From positions 333,156,482 through 333,220,481 of the forward strand of contig CM054057.1 in the NCBI GenBank assembly GCA_028641055.1: 64,000 nt of DNA, given 5' to 3'. Shown one piece after another: positions 34,717 through 45,419 of the stretch. The position numbers were made by a program, and so were the translations under genes. The notes below the pieces were generated by a model. That model did no database searches. It saw only the letters and a list, made by a program, of their open reading frames with translations, and was not told the DNA's origin. Within the stretch, counting starts at the first letter, position 1. Every line of letters begins with the position of its first letter. The stretch is from Alopecurus myosuroides (Eukaryota; Streptophyta; Magnoliopsida; Poales; Poaceae).

Positions 34717-36267
34717 TGTTGATACGTCATAAACGTATCCTTAATTTCTGATGTTCCATGTTGTTTTCTTATTGTTTTTCACATGTTTGCTATACACTTT
34801 ATGTCATTTTTATCGATTTTCCGGGCTAACCTATTGACAAGATGCCACAAAGCTAGTTCTCTGTTTTCTGCTGTTTTTAGTTTCAGAAAAGTTGTTTTGG
34901 AAATATTCTCGGAATTTGAAAATTCAAAGCCCGAAAGTCTTAGAATTCCCTAAGGTTCCACGGAGTCCCGAATAGACCCACAGGGGGCCCTCAGGGGGCC
35001 CACACCATAGGGCGGCGCGCCCCTGGCCGCGCCATGGGGTGGTGTGGGGGTCCCGACCTCCACCGTCTTTGCTCTTTCGCCTATTTATATCCCCGGAGAT
35101 GTAAACCTTAAATATATTCCACTTCGTCCCCAAAAACACCCGAGGCCGCCGTCATCGTCATCCCGAGATCGGGAGGGTTCTGGAGCTCTCCCCGGCACCC
35201 TGCCGGGAGGGGAATTCATCACCGGAGGGGTCTACACCACCATGCCCTTCTCCGAAGTGATGCGTGAGTAGTTCATCCCTGGACTACGGGTCCATAGCAG
35301 TAGCTAGATGGTTGTTCTCTCCACTTTGTAACTCATGTTTAGATCTTGTGAGCTGCCCTACAAGATCAAGACCATCTTTATGTAATGCTACATGTTGTGT
35401 TTGCTGGGATCTGATGAATGTTGAATGCTATGTCTTCTGATTATCAATCTATCATGTTATCTTCATGCATATGTTATTTATTATATTCCATGCTCTCCGT
35501 TATTAGTAGATGCTCTGGCCAAGTAGATGCTAGTAACTCCAACATGGAGTATTTATGCTCGATAGTGGGTTCATGCCTCCTTTGCATCTGTGCTCGAGTG
35601 ACAGAAACGTGACGGATGGAGGATGTGTTGTTGCCATTAGGGAGAAAACAACGGTGTTTACCTAGTTTACATTATTTACATTACACACTTTGCTTACGGC
35701 GATAATCTATTGCTTGCAACTTAATACCTAATGTTTATTCGGATGATATTTGGAGGGTGGATAATTAGACATAGATGTGGTTGGATGACGGTCTATGTAT
35801 TTTGTTGTAATGCCCGCATGAATCACATAGTAATGTTTATATCTTGCATATGCACTACGGCGCAGCCTTCATTTCTGTAAATTGCTCAGCTGTAATTTGT
35901 TCACCACACATGTTATTTATCTTTCACGGAGAGATACCACTAGTGAACTGTGGACCCCCGGTCCATTTTCCTCATAATGATAAAACACCTAATGCTTTCA
36001 TACTACTTTCATGCTGCTGCTACTGCTTTCATATTGTTTTCCACACCATACGTTTAACCTCTTTGTGTTCAGCAAAACCGGTGAGATTGACAACCTCGCT
36101 GCTACGTTGGGGCGAAGTGATTTGATTATGTTGTGTAGGTTCCATCTCAGCTGCTTCAACCTTCTGAAGTTACTCCTTCCTCCTACTGGTCGATTCAACC
36201 TTGGTTTCTTTTCTGAGGGAAAACTTGCCGCTGCACTCTTCATAACCTTCCACTTGGGGTTTCCCAA
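34717..36267 (+). repeat. Second LTR of element D, 3' end truncated
   Basis: Starts TGTTGATACGTCATAAACG and follows the first LTR to GGGGTTTCCCAA at 36267. The last about 23 bases of the first copy (CGAGCGTGTGTTCACACGCATCA) are replaced by an unrelated gag fragment, so the element's right end is broken. Confidence 0.75.
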
Positions 36268-36747
36268 TGTTTGCATAAACAAGTCACGTGAGCAACTTCA
36301 AACTCAACTTGATCAATTCAATGTGCCTAGTACTTTTTCTTCTTGTTGTGATCATGCAAATGTTCATGAGGAGAATTCTAGTTTGAAGGAAGAGCTAGCA
36401 ATAATCAAGGGCAAGGGCCCTGGTGTTGAGAAGGTTGTGGCTCCTAGGCCACAAGTGGCTCCAAAGCCAAAAGTGGTTGCTCCTAGACCACAAAATGGCA
36501 AGAAAGGTCTTGGGTATGTTGCCAAGAGAAATAATGAGAAGAACAATATCAAGAAGAAGGCCAAGCTCGCACAAGCAAGTAAGAATGTTGGTGCGAGTGG
36601 TATTGTCATTAGGGACAACTTTCCGGGAACTAAAACTCCTCGTTGTTTCCTATTTGTTGATTATTGTGCTATTGTGCAATCTAAATATGTTGGTCCTATT
36701 GAGGGTTACATTAACTACTCTATTTGGGTTCCAAAGACCCTTGTTGC
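36268..36747 (+). pseudogene. Copia-type gag C-terminal fragment
   Basis: One open frame. It contains a coiled stretch (HEENSSLKEELAIIKGKG), then imperfect repeats of VAPRPQ / VAPKPK, a basic region (NKKGLGYV-like, KNNIKKKAKLAQ) and a tail KYVGPIEGYINYSIWVPKTL. The ending KYVG...WVPKTLV corresponds to the end of element E's gag (KYVGTPSGV...WVAKPIV), so it comes from a related SIRE-type gag. No zinc knuckle is kept. It is bounded by the broken D LTR on the left and a minus-strand Gypsy fragment on the right. Confidence 0.55.
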
Positions 36748-36874
36748 TAAGTACCATCTTTCTTAGGAACTAAAATAACAGGAACATCACAAGGAGAAAG
36801 GCTGATTCGAATGTACCCTTTGTCTAGTAGCTCTTGTACTTGTTTATGTATCTCCTTTGTTTCTTGGGGATTGG
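36748..36874 (-). pseudogene. Element F reverse transcriptase, downstream piece
   Basis: On the minus strand it reads PQETKEIHKQVQELLDKGYI, then SLSPCDVPVILVPKKDG, the start of a Ty3/Gypsy reverse transcriptase. It continues the frame interrupted at 48154: removing element E and one ATTGG joins YRTN to PQETKE. The fragment ends abruptly at about 36748, so the rest of pol is gone. Confidence 0.8.
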
Positions 36875-39608
36875 TGAAAGCGCATGGTTCCCCCATATGT
36901 GGTTTTGGTAATTAATGACAATCCTTTATGGACTAATGTTTGCATTGAGTTATCCTTGTAGATCTTGTCCATAGGAAATAATGGAGTTCATGTGTTGAAC
37001 TCTATTAGCTTCCTTGATGGCCATTGTTACATTCAAGGATTTATATCAAGAATGGTCATGATTTGAGTTGAGCTTATTGCTAGTGTGTGTTGAAGAAAAG
37101 GATTAGGTGATCTTTCATTATCATCTTCAAGACATCATCTTTAGAAGTGAGAAGCAAAGATACAAGTTTGATCAAGCAAGCGATCAACACACAAAGCTAC
37201 AAGTTGTACCAAGTGGGATTGTGTATCTCATGGTATGGTAAGCAATTGTCAATATAGCTTTGTGAACTAACCCATGATATGTGTGTGTCGCATCTCTATG
37301 TGTGGTTAGGTATCTTTCCATGGGCATGAACCTAAAGGAAGATTTCTTTAGCCCATGGACTATGTCGTCGTCAAGCGGTGTTTGTCATCGAGCTTGACGT
37401 GGAAGCTCAAGTGAAGCATCTAGAAGATATCCTATGCTTGATTCTTGCCACCCTTTTGGAGATTGTGGCCTTGTGAAGATTTGCCGAAGGGTCTCTCCCA
37501 TAATGGTGTATGGGGGAGCAACTTGCAAGTCTTCATGAAGCGGAGTTTGTGCTAGCAAGCGCAATCAAGAAAGAAGATCCAACTTGAGAGAGTCAAGATC
37601 TTCATCATCTAGCTCAAGTGGAATGCTCAAGGCAAAGGTATAATCTTGATAGGTTTTCTATTTTACCGGTCTCGTGTCTTTGGGAGACCGGGTTATAGGA
37701 TAGATAGTCGTACTATCAAGAGGGGCTCTCAAGTGAGTAACTCGATCGAATCGTTATGAAGAGCTCAAACCTTTGCATACTTTGCATATCATCTTTCTTG
37801 GTTCTTATTTGGCTTTTGTCTCCTTTGGGTTTTAGTGCTTGTCGTGATCTTCATGACAAGCCTTGGTTTCTCGAAAACGGATTTCGTAAGAAAAACTTGT
37901 TGCGTTTTCGGTGGTGAAAATATTCCGTTCGTCTTTGAGAATGTTCCCACACCTTCCATGTGTGGTAACTTCTCCATACTTTGAGGTATCAATATTTTCA
38001 TTTTTTGTTTGGATACTCCTTGCTGTTATCTTTCCATTGCAATTGGTTTTACCTCGTTCGGAGTTCATTTGCAAAAGTTATGGGGTTTCTAGTTCAGCCT
38101 CTCTGTTCTGGACTCAACCGGATTATTCTAGCCGGATTATTCCGGGCAACCGGATATTCCGGTTAGGGTAGTTTTGGTCCATATTCGGGACAGAGAGGAG
38201 CCGGATTATTTGGAACCGGATTATTCGGAGGAACCGGATATTCCGGTTGTGGAGTTTGTTGCGAAAAATGGCTAAGGACTCGAAGCTTGGAGCTACTGGA
38301 GTCAACCGGATTATTTGGTCCGGATTATTCATCCTGGACCGGATATTCCGGTTGCTGCGAAAAATGGCTAAGGACTGGAAGCTTGAACCTTCTGGAGTGA
38401 ACCGGATTATTTGAACCGGATTATTCGGGGCATACCGGATATTCCGGTTTGGGCAGTTTTCAGACCAATTTGCTCACTGACATGGACCGGATTATTGGTA
38501 CCGGATTTTTCCAAGGGGACCGGATATTCCGGTTAAAGTCAACAGGTTTCGAGCAGATCTTGAGACCGGATATTCCGGTCCAAATTTGGACCGGATATTC
38601 CGGTCCCAGATTCCTGCACAAACGGCTAGTTTTTGTGGGGACCTATTTAAGGGGGCTTTCTTCCCCATTGGTCCCCAAGTCTTCCAAGCACGTTTTTCCC
38701 CTTCTCTCCCACCATTGTTGACCTTGGAAAGCTTGCCCCTCTCCCAATCCCTCCTATGATTCTTGCATATCTTTGAGGGAGAAGGTAGAGGAGATCTAGA
38801 TCCACATTTCCACCAATCCATCTTCCTTCTTAGTGAGGGAAACTTAGTAGATCTTGATCTTGGAGTTCTTGGTGTTTCTCCTCCATTGTTCTTCCTCTCT
38901 TATTCCCCCATAAGCATTTGTTGCTTTGTTGGAATTTGAGAGTGAAGGATTTGAGCACTTGTGCTCTTGCCATTTGCATCGGTTGCATCGGTTTGCTCTC
39001 TCCACGAGGATTCGTGGAAGTTGAAAGTTTGTGAGCTTGTTACTCTTGGGTCTTGGACCCTAGACGACTTGTGGTGTTCTTGGGAGCCTCCAATTGAGTT
39101 GTGGATGCGTGCCCCAAGATTGTGGTGACACCGAGAGCCTCCAATTGAGTTGTGGATGCGTGCCTCGGGTTTGAAGGTTGCCAATAGTGGAAGGTGAACT
39201 AGGCCTTTGTGGCGGGGTTCATCGGAGAATAGGGTGAGGCCTTTGTGGCGTTGAGTAGGCCTTCGTGGCGAGCTCACACCCCTCCAACGAGACGTACTCC
39301 CCTTTGTGGGAGGAACTCGGGAATACATCATCGTCTCCGTGTGCCTCGGTTATTTCTATACCCGAGCTTTTTACTTATGCAATTTACATTGTGATAGCCT
39401 TCGAGCTTGAAGTTATATATCTTGCTATCACCTTGTTACTTGTCTTGCTTAGCATAAGTTGTTGGTTCATCTAGTTTATCCTAGAATATTTAGGTTGTAT
39501 GCTTGTTAATTTAAACACCTAGTTTATTTCCGCATTTAGCAAGCCTTAACCGGAAAAGTTTTAATCGCCTATTCACCCCCCCCTCTAGGCGACGTCGTTG
39601 TCCGTTCA
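36875..39608 (+). repeat. 5' LTR of element E
   Basis: 2734 bp, TGAAAGCGCATGG to GTCCGTTCA. The stretch about 38115-38600 holds seven copies of ACCGGATATTCCGGT and around ten CCGGATTATT modules, with tandem blocks including AAAAATGGCTAAGGACT. A TATA-like ACCTATTTAAGGGG follows at about 38640. Frames found in it are short and have no recognisable product. Confidence 0.95.
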
Positions 39609-39610
39609 AT

Positions 39611-39622
39611 TGGTATCAGAGC
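39611..39622 (+). promoter_or_regulatory. Primer-binding site of element E
   Basis: TGGTATCAGAGC, complementary to the 3' end of plant initiator Met tRNA, begins two bases after the LTR end. This is the usual primer of Copia elements. Confidence 0.9.
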
Positions 39623-39662
39623 CTCGTCTCTCTTTATTAGGCTTTACATCCTAGAGAGTACG

Positions 39663-41972
39663 ATGTCGTTTAGAGAAATAGAACATGATTCCGCTTTTAT
39701 ATTCTATGGTAGAAACTTTGATGTTTGGAAAATTCACATTCTTAAATTTCTTACGGACATGGGTCCAAAGTATGTTAAGAGAATTGTAGATATGGATTTT
39801 CCTCCTCCTAAGGATTCTCAAGATTTATCTTTAGAGGATAAGGAAAACTCTTATCTCGATACTTTTGTATCTAATGGTCTCTTGTCCTTTTTGAGCGATG
39901 TAGTTATTGAATCAATCATGCCTTTTCGGAACGCTCATGAGCTATGGACAAAACTTCAAGATATATATGATGTGTCCAATATTATTGAGGATGATTGTTC
40001 TCCATCCACTTCCGGCCGTGATGAGTTCACATCTTTCTCCACTCCACCAACATGTGACTTTTCACAAGGTAATGATATGGTGAGTGGTGATAGAAATTGC
40101 GTTGTGGATAGTGAATGTGCTATTGACTATACTTCATCTCTATCCCATTGCAATGATCTATCTTTGGACTTAATATCTTCTAGCACTCAAAATTCCATAT
40201 ATGCTAGTGTTGATAGTCCTTGCATATCATGTAATAGTTGTTTAACTAAATCTCATGATGATATGCTTCCTATGTCTTGTTTTCATGAAAATAATGCTTC
40301 CATTTCCTCTAGTACTTGTGTGGCTAACAATGTAGAGGAATCCCACTTTTTTGTGGAACAAGACATGGACCTTAATGTCTCTTCTAGTATATCTTCATCA
40401 TCGCCATCCATTTCTCATATGTGCCTTATGGCTAGGGATTCAAAGGTATCTCCACCTTTGGAACCCACTACATCTTGTGATGATGAGGATGAGGGTATAT
40501 TTTATGGAGAGTTTGAGGACAAAGCCTCCTTAATGGAGAAGGGTGAGTTGGTTCTTCTTGATCTCCCTAAAGGTAGTAAAGCTATCACTCCTTTTAGTGA
40601 AATATTGGCTTTTGCTATTTATAGCGCTAAAATAATTGAAACTAAAGGTGAGATTGAAAGAAGTGATGCCGATGAAAAGGCATCCCTCACTACGTCTCTT
40701 GAGGAAGAGTATGAGCTCCGAGTTACTCTTGAGGAGAAACTTGAATCTATCGAGGAGCTCTATAATGAACAAATAGCCTATCTCACTAAAGCACGTGACC
40801 ATACCAATGCTAAATATAAAGTGCTTAAAAATGAAAAGGTTGAATTTGTTATTGGCAATGCTAATCTAATTGAGGAAAACTCTAGGTTAAATAATGAGCT
40901 TGCCAAGTTATCTTCTTCTATTTCTAATGATGCTTGTGCTACTAACTCCACATCTTGTGAAGCATCTATTTTGAAGGAGAATGTTGAGCTAAGGGCTCAA
41001 CTTGAGCTAATGACTAGCAAGTATGGGAAATTGGAAGAAAGTCATGAAAAGCTATCTAGCTCTCATGAGGATCTTCTAGAATCCCATACCAAGCTAAAAT
41101 TAGCTCTTGAGGCTATCACTACAAAGGTAACATCTTGTGAGCCTCATATGGTTACTAGAACAATCTCTTCTATTAATGCTATATTGCCTTGTTCTAGTAT
41201 TAGTAACTCATCCTCTCATAATGTTTCTACATCTTGTGATGAGTTGCTTTCCTTGCCTTGTTGCTCTAACAATGAAGCATCTACTTCCTCTAGCTCTTGT
41301 GTTGATTCTAACCATGTAGAGGAAATTAAAGAGCTCAAGGCCCAAGTCACTTCTTTGAAGAAAGACTTGGAAAAGTGTCATGAAGGGAGTTCCACACTTG
41401 ACAAGATGTTGAGAGTGCGAAGACTTCCCAAAGACAAGAGTGGACTTGGATTCAACTCCAATCTCAAGAACAAGTCCATTATTGTCAAGAAGAAGGGCCA
41501 AGAACAAGTCAAAGATCCGGCCAAGATTATTTGCTTCAAGTGCAAGATTGAAGGGCACCATGTTAGATCTTGCCCTTTGAAGAAGAAGCCTCTTAGTGAG
41601 AAGCAACTAGGGAAGCGGCCTCTTGTTCAATCTCATGCTCAACCACGAGTTGAACAACGGCCACCTCCTAACAAGACTCAAGCCAATGCTCCTCTTGTTG
41701 AGAAGCCTATTGAGAAGAGAGAAAAGAGTCGATGTTGCTACCTTTGTCGCAAGAAGGGACATTTTGCTTCTTCATGCACTAATGGTACATTATCCAACCC
41801 TATCCTTGTTGATGATGTTTATTCTATTAGGAAGGATAATGTGGGCAATGTGTTTGCCAAGTATGTTGGTACTCCAAGTGGTGTCAAGAAAAGAACCATT
41901 TGGGTTGCCAAACCTATTGTGACTAACCTCTTAGGACCCAACTTTGTTGGGGACCAACAAGCTCAAACTTGA
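39663..41972 (+). CDS. Element E gag protein
   Basis: 769 residues from ATG 39663, 41 bases after the primer site. The N-terminus (about residues 1-115) is like Copia gag: YGRNFDVWKIHILKFL, and ELWTKLQDIYDVSN. The middle is Ser/Cys/Asp-rich and low in complexity, then comes a long coiled coil (about 330-500; repeated EEN, ELKAQ and SHEKLSSSHEDL blocks). Two CCHC zinc knuckles of form CX2CX4HX4C follow: CFKCKIEGHHVRSC and CYLCRKKGHFASSC. The tail has KYVGTPSGV and WVAKPIV. Gag packages the element RNA in cytoplasmic particles. The frame is undamaged, so gag may still be made, but no protease follows to process it. Confidence 0.9.
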   Translation: MSFREIEHDSAFIFYGRNFDVWKIHILKFLTDMGPKYVKRIVDMDFPPPKDSQDLSLEDKENSYLDTFVSNGLLSFLSDVVIESIMPFRNAHELWTKLQDIYDVSNIIEDDCSPSTSGRDEFTSFSTPPTCDFSQGNDMVSGDRNCVVDSECAIDYTSSLSHCNDLSLDLISSSTQNSIYASVDSPCISCNSCLTKSHDDMLPMSCFHENNASISSSTCVANNVEESHFFVEQDMDLNVSSSISSSSPSISHMCLMARDSKVSPPLEPTTSCDDEDEGIFYGEFEDKASLMEKGELVLLDLPKGSKAITPFSEILAFAIYSAKIIETKGEIERSDADEKASLTTSLEEEYELRVTLEEKLESIEELYNEQIAYLTKARDHTNAKYKVLKNEKVEFVIGNANLIEENSRLNNELAKLSSSISNDACATNSTSCEASILKENVELRAQLELMTSKYGKLEESHEKLSSSHEDLLESHTKLKLALEAITTKVTSCEPHMVTRTISSINAILPCSSISNSSSHNVSTSCDELLSLPCCSNNEASTSSSSCVDSNHVEEIKELKAQVTSLKKDLEKCHEGSSTLDKMLRVRRLPKDKSGLGFNSNLKNKSIIVKKKGQEQVKDPAKIICFKCKIEGHHVRSCPLKKKPLSEKQLGKRPLVQSHAQPRVEQRPPPNKTQANAPLVEKPIEKREKSRCCYLCRKKGHFASSCTNGTLSNPILVDDVYSIRKDNVGNVFAKYVGTPSGVKKRTIWVAKPIVTNLLGPNFVGDQQAQT

Positions 41973-44900
41973 TCAATAGGTGTTGTTGGAGGGCATTGGA
42001 GACTTGGCTATTTTTATGAAGAATTAAGGGATCTTCATCAATTATATTTCCTCATGCCAAGTCACTTGGATTATATATATCTCTTACCCAATGTTCCTCC
42101 AAGCGGTAACTTGTATTTAAATCTATATACAATTGAAAGTTGCTTGCTCCCTTGCATATGTTAGTTTTGTTTCTATCATGTGTTTGTATATGTAGTGCTT
42201 CCTACTCACCTATCTTGAGTAATCTAGTTATGTTTATTGGTTTGCACTCCATGTACTTGTGTTCTTTGTGTTGAGCCTTCATTGCTATTGTTTCTTATCT
42301 TAGTTGGCTCTTTGGGAGACTAATGGACTATCCCATTTTGGGGGAGTAATATGCTTTGCACTTTACTATCCTAAAATGTGTGTACATGAGGAATACCACT
42401 TAGTGTTGATATATCAATATTATCTTGTCTCTATATGGTATGTCTTCCTCATGAGAAATTCAAATTCTAATGTCCATTAACTTTCTCTTGTTGGATTTAT
42501 TTTTGCCTCTTGTTGATTTCAATGGATTATCACATTATGGGGGAGTAATAAGCTATGTGCATATTACAAGCCTAGAAAATGTGAACATGTGAGGTTTTGC
42601 CACCTAGAGTTGATATTATTAGTTATCTTGTTCCTATGTGGCATGTTGCTCAAACAAGTCCCATATTTTCTTAAAATATCTTGCGTCTCTCTTCTTTGGT
42701 ATCTTGTTTGTCGAGAGTTTCTTGTTGCCTTGCTTTTCGATTTTATTTGAAGCCTTCAAGAATCTCTATCTAAGCATGTTTGTTATTCCTATCTTTTGTC
42801 ACATGCTTATGTTTTGTGAATATGATTGTGAACAATTCTACCACCGAGAAATATCTCCATACATCTCTTGTCTTTGACAAGTTATAATAATATGTGGTAA
42901 ATTTATTGATCATATTTACTTTGGCCTTTGCTCTAATATTGCCTTGTTTATTGCCAAGGATTTTGTTTGGTTCAAACTCCGTTGTGTCTTCCTTGCTCTA
43001 CTCAAAATTTGTTTTATGCTTTCTTGAGTTAGGAAAAGCAATGATCCCATACTTGTGCACTTATGGTCAAAGTCATACTTCTTTGGGTTGCACTATTCTT
43101 GGGGAAGCTATCCTACATTGAGTAGATCACCATTTTTTATATTGGTATTGCATCTAATTGATTTTATTTAAACATGACTAGTGTTTGAATAATATATATG
43201 GAGAGTAATGATTCCATTGTGTGCATTTTGTATTCAAATGCAAGATCATAAATAATGCACTATTATTGGAAGAACTATCCTATATGCGTTTGAACACTTG
43301 TTGTCTTTAAATTTGTTTGTTATCCCAATGACTTGTCTCTTTGGAAGACAAACACTTTTCGTCTTGGTACTTTGTGTGCTATCATGAAAAGTGTAGAGGG
43401 TTTGTTCACTCTTTTATGTTTTTTTTGGTATCCTCTCTATGTTGGTTTCCTCAATCATGTGTTGATTTGGGTCTTGATATATTTTGGACAATTCTCTTTC
43501 TTTTCACTCTTGTGAGTGGCTTCTTGGTTTAATTAATTCTTTGTCCAATTTGTATCTTGTTTTGGTTCTTGAAAGTTTTGTGCATGCATTTTTACTATGT
43601 ATATCTTTTGGCATGCTTACTCTCGTTGATCCAATATATAGGATAAACTCTATCAAATCCTAAGTGGCTAAGATGTGCATGAAATTCAAACTCAATTAAT
43701 ATGCACATATTTATGTGGAGTTTGTCCTATGTATTGTAGTTGTTCTAACTACTTTGGACCCAATGAGTTTGGGGACCATTTTGTACTTGAATTTTGTTTT
43801 TAGGTACAATGGAGATACATTGGTTGCTTGCTCCATTCATAAGGAAGGTGTTCTCACCATGGTATTATTGGAGTCAAGCTATGATGATTATCAAACTCGC
43901 ATCCTCTTCATCACCAATGTCGTCTCGGTAACAAGTATCTATCTCATGCATACATTTCTAGCTTTCAACCTTGTGTAGGTTGCTTCTTGGCATGATTTTC
44001 CTTTGTTGCATTTCATTTGGTTCTTGCAAATGTCTTATCAAAAGCATCTTTATTGCAACTATGAGTAAGCCGGGATGATTACATACTAAGGGGATATTTA
44101 TAGTCATCTTCATGATTCACCAATCCCGAATATATTAATCTAGCAACTTCTACTTGAAGTCTCTCATATGCAATATTGATGAATTCTCAAAAACCATTTG
44201 AATCTTTTTTGTGATATGCGTTACCTTTCTCGAAGCATTCCAACTATCACCTTTCCCTTGTGATATTTGTGATGCTTTGATGAGTTTTGTGTGTTCATCT
44301 ATATCCCCTTAAGATTAAACTAAGCTTAGTGCTTTGCTTTCAAGCAAAAATCTTATTGGTATATTTATGAACCTCTCTTGGATATCATGTTCTTCACCTT
44401 TGTACCTATTTTGTGTGTGCATATTTCTTTGTGGATATATATCTTTGTGATTGGTGTCCACTTAGAAACTTATACACACGATAATAGTTACATTTTTAAT
44501 TGATATTCTTTTTCTTTAATGACCACGTTTATTGCTTTATATTCCTTGGTGGTTCCTAAAAGGCACAAGCTTTGTTTTTGTTTGGTATTCCTTTTGCATC
44601 TTAATAAGCTTGTGGACCTATGTGTTTTATCATTTGATGGTTTGTGTGTATAGGAAAGACATGATATGCACTATGTGCCTCTTATATTGAAAGACTATGT
44701 TGATGATTCTATCATCCTATTAGTCTCCTAAAAATGTTTTTCCTTGTCACACGCATCTATTTCGGTTGAGTAAGTCTCTATTTGTCACTTCTTGATCTTC
44801 TTTGCTCAACTTTTGTTTGTTTGCAAGTTGCTTTGCTTCATTTCCAATCTATTCGCTTACTCTTGTTTGTGTTCAAAATTATCTAGAATGGAGTGATGAT

Positions 44901-45405
44901 TCCATGTTGTGCACACTATATAGTAATTTAAATCTAACATTGTGCATGTACCTTGGGGAGTTCCCTCTTGATTTTCTAGAACACTTGGTTGATCTTATCA
45001 AAATATTGATGTTGGTCAATCGGTTTTTCGGATCCTTTGGTTGGTTGCTTCTTTGTGAAAGTATCCTTCAATTTGACTTTTCTTGTAAATCTTTGGATCC
45101 TCAATATAGTTTGATCTCCCTCCATCTATTCATAGTTGGAGATATGCACTTGATTTCACTCATATCATGAGGAATGCATACACTATGGGGGAGCTCTTAC
45201 TATATTGGCCTTCTAATCTTTTTGCCCATTTCGGCAATGGATGCCAATGGGGGAGAAGTTTAGAGGGTTTAAGGGAATTTGGTTTATGCTTTAGTTTCGT
45301 TCTTAAGCATTTGCTTTTCCATGCTATTGCATCCTTGCTCTTGTTTAGCATGTTTGCTTTATTCATCATATAAACCCTCGTAAAAAGAGATTGTCATCAA
45401 TTACC
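41973..45405. other. Non-coding interior of element E
   Basis: 3.4 kb, AT-rich, without a convincing gene; protease, integrase and reverse transcriptase motifs are all absent. Purine tracts like the true 3' primer recur: TTTTGGGGGAGTAAT (about 42335), TTATGGGGGAGTAAT (about 42535), CTATGGGGGAGCTC (about 45182) and CAATGGGGGAGAAG (about 45247). Full-length SIRE-type elements carry pol and an env-like frame in this place; here only filler remains. Confidence 0.7.
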
Positions 45406-45419
45406 AAAATGGGGGAGAT
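45406..45419 (+). promoter_or_regulatory. Polypurine tract of element E
   Basis: AAAATGGGGGAGAT directly before the 3' LTR; it primes plus-strand DNA synthesis. Confidence 0.8.

Larger units (their letters stand above)
16829..36267 (+). mobile_element. Element D: Athila-type Gypsy copies in tandem, pol missing
   Basis: Order on the plus strand: protease remnant (16830-17200), long non-coding tail (17201-19938), LTR (19939-20180 plus 30085-31441, split by element C), protease remnant (31442-31980), the same tail (31981-34716), second LTR (34717-36267, last bases lost). The two internal parts are clearly homologous throughout, and neither contains reverse transcriptase, RNase H or integrase. 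The first LTR is followed directly by the gag-protease junction with no gag and no clear primer site. This suggests unequal recombination or a replication-time deletion in a non-autonomous Athila derivative. Element A's insertion cut off the left part. Confidence 0.75.

Noticed and set aside
37789..39474. Several frames of 60-143 codons on both strands in the E LTR, repeated at 46334-48019
   Set aside because: They are duplicated only because the LTR is duplicated, have no recognisable domains and fall in promoter and repeat sequence. I treat them as chance frames.
39663..41972. Cys/Ser-rich gag of element E considered as a host zinc-finger protein
   Set aside because: It sits directly after an LTR and primer site and carries the Copia gag N-terminus and two retroviral CCHC knuckles, so it is retrotransposon gag.
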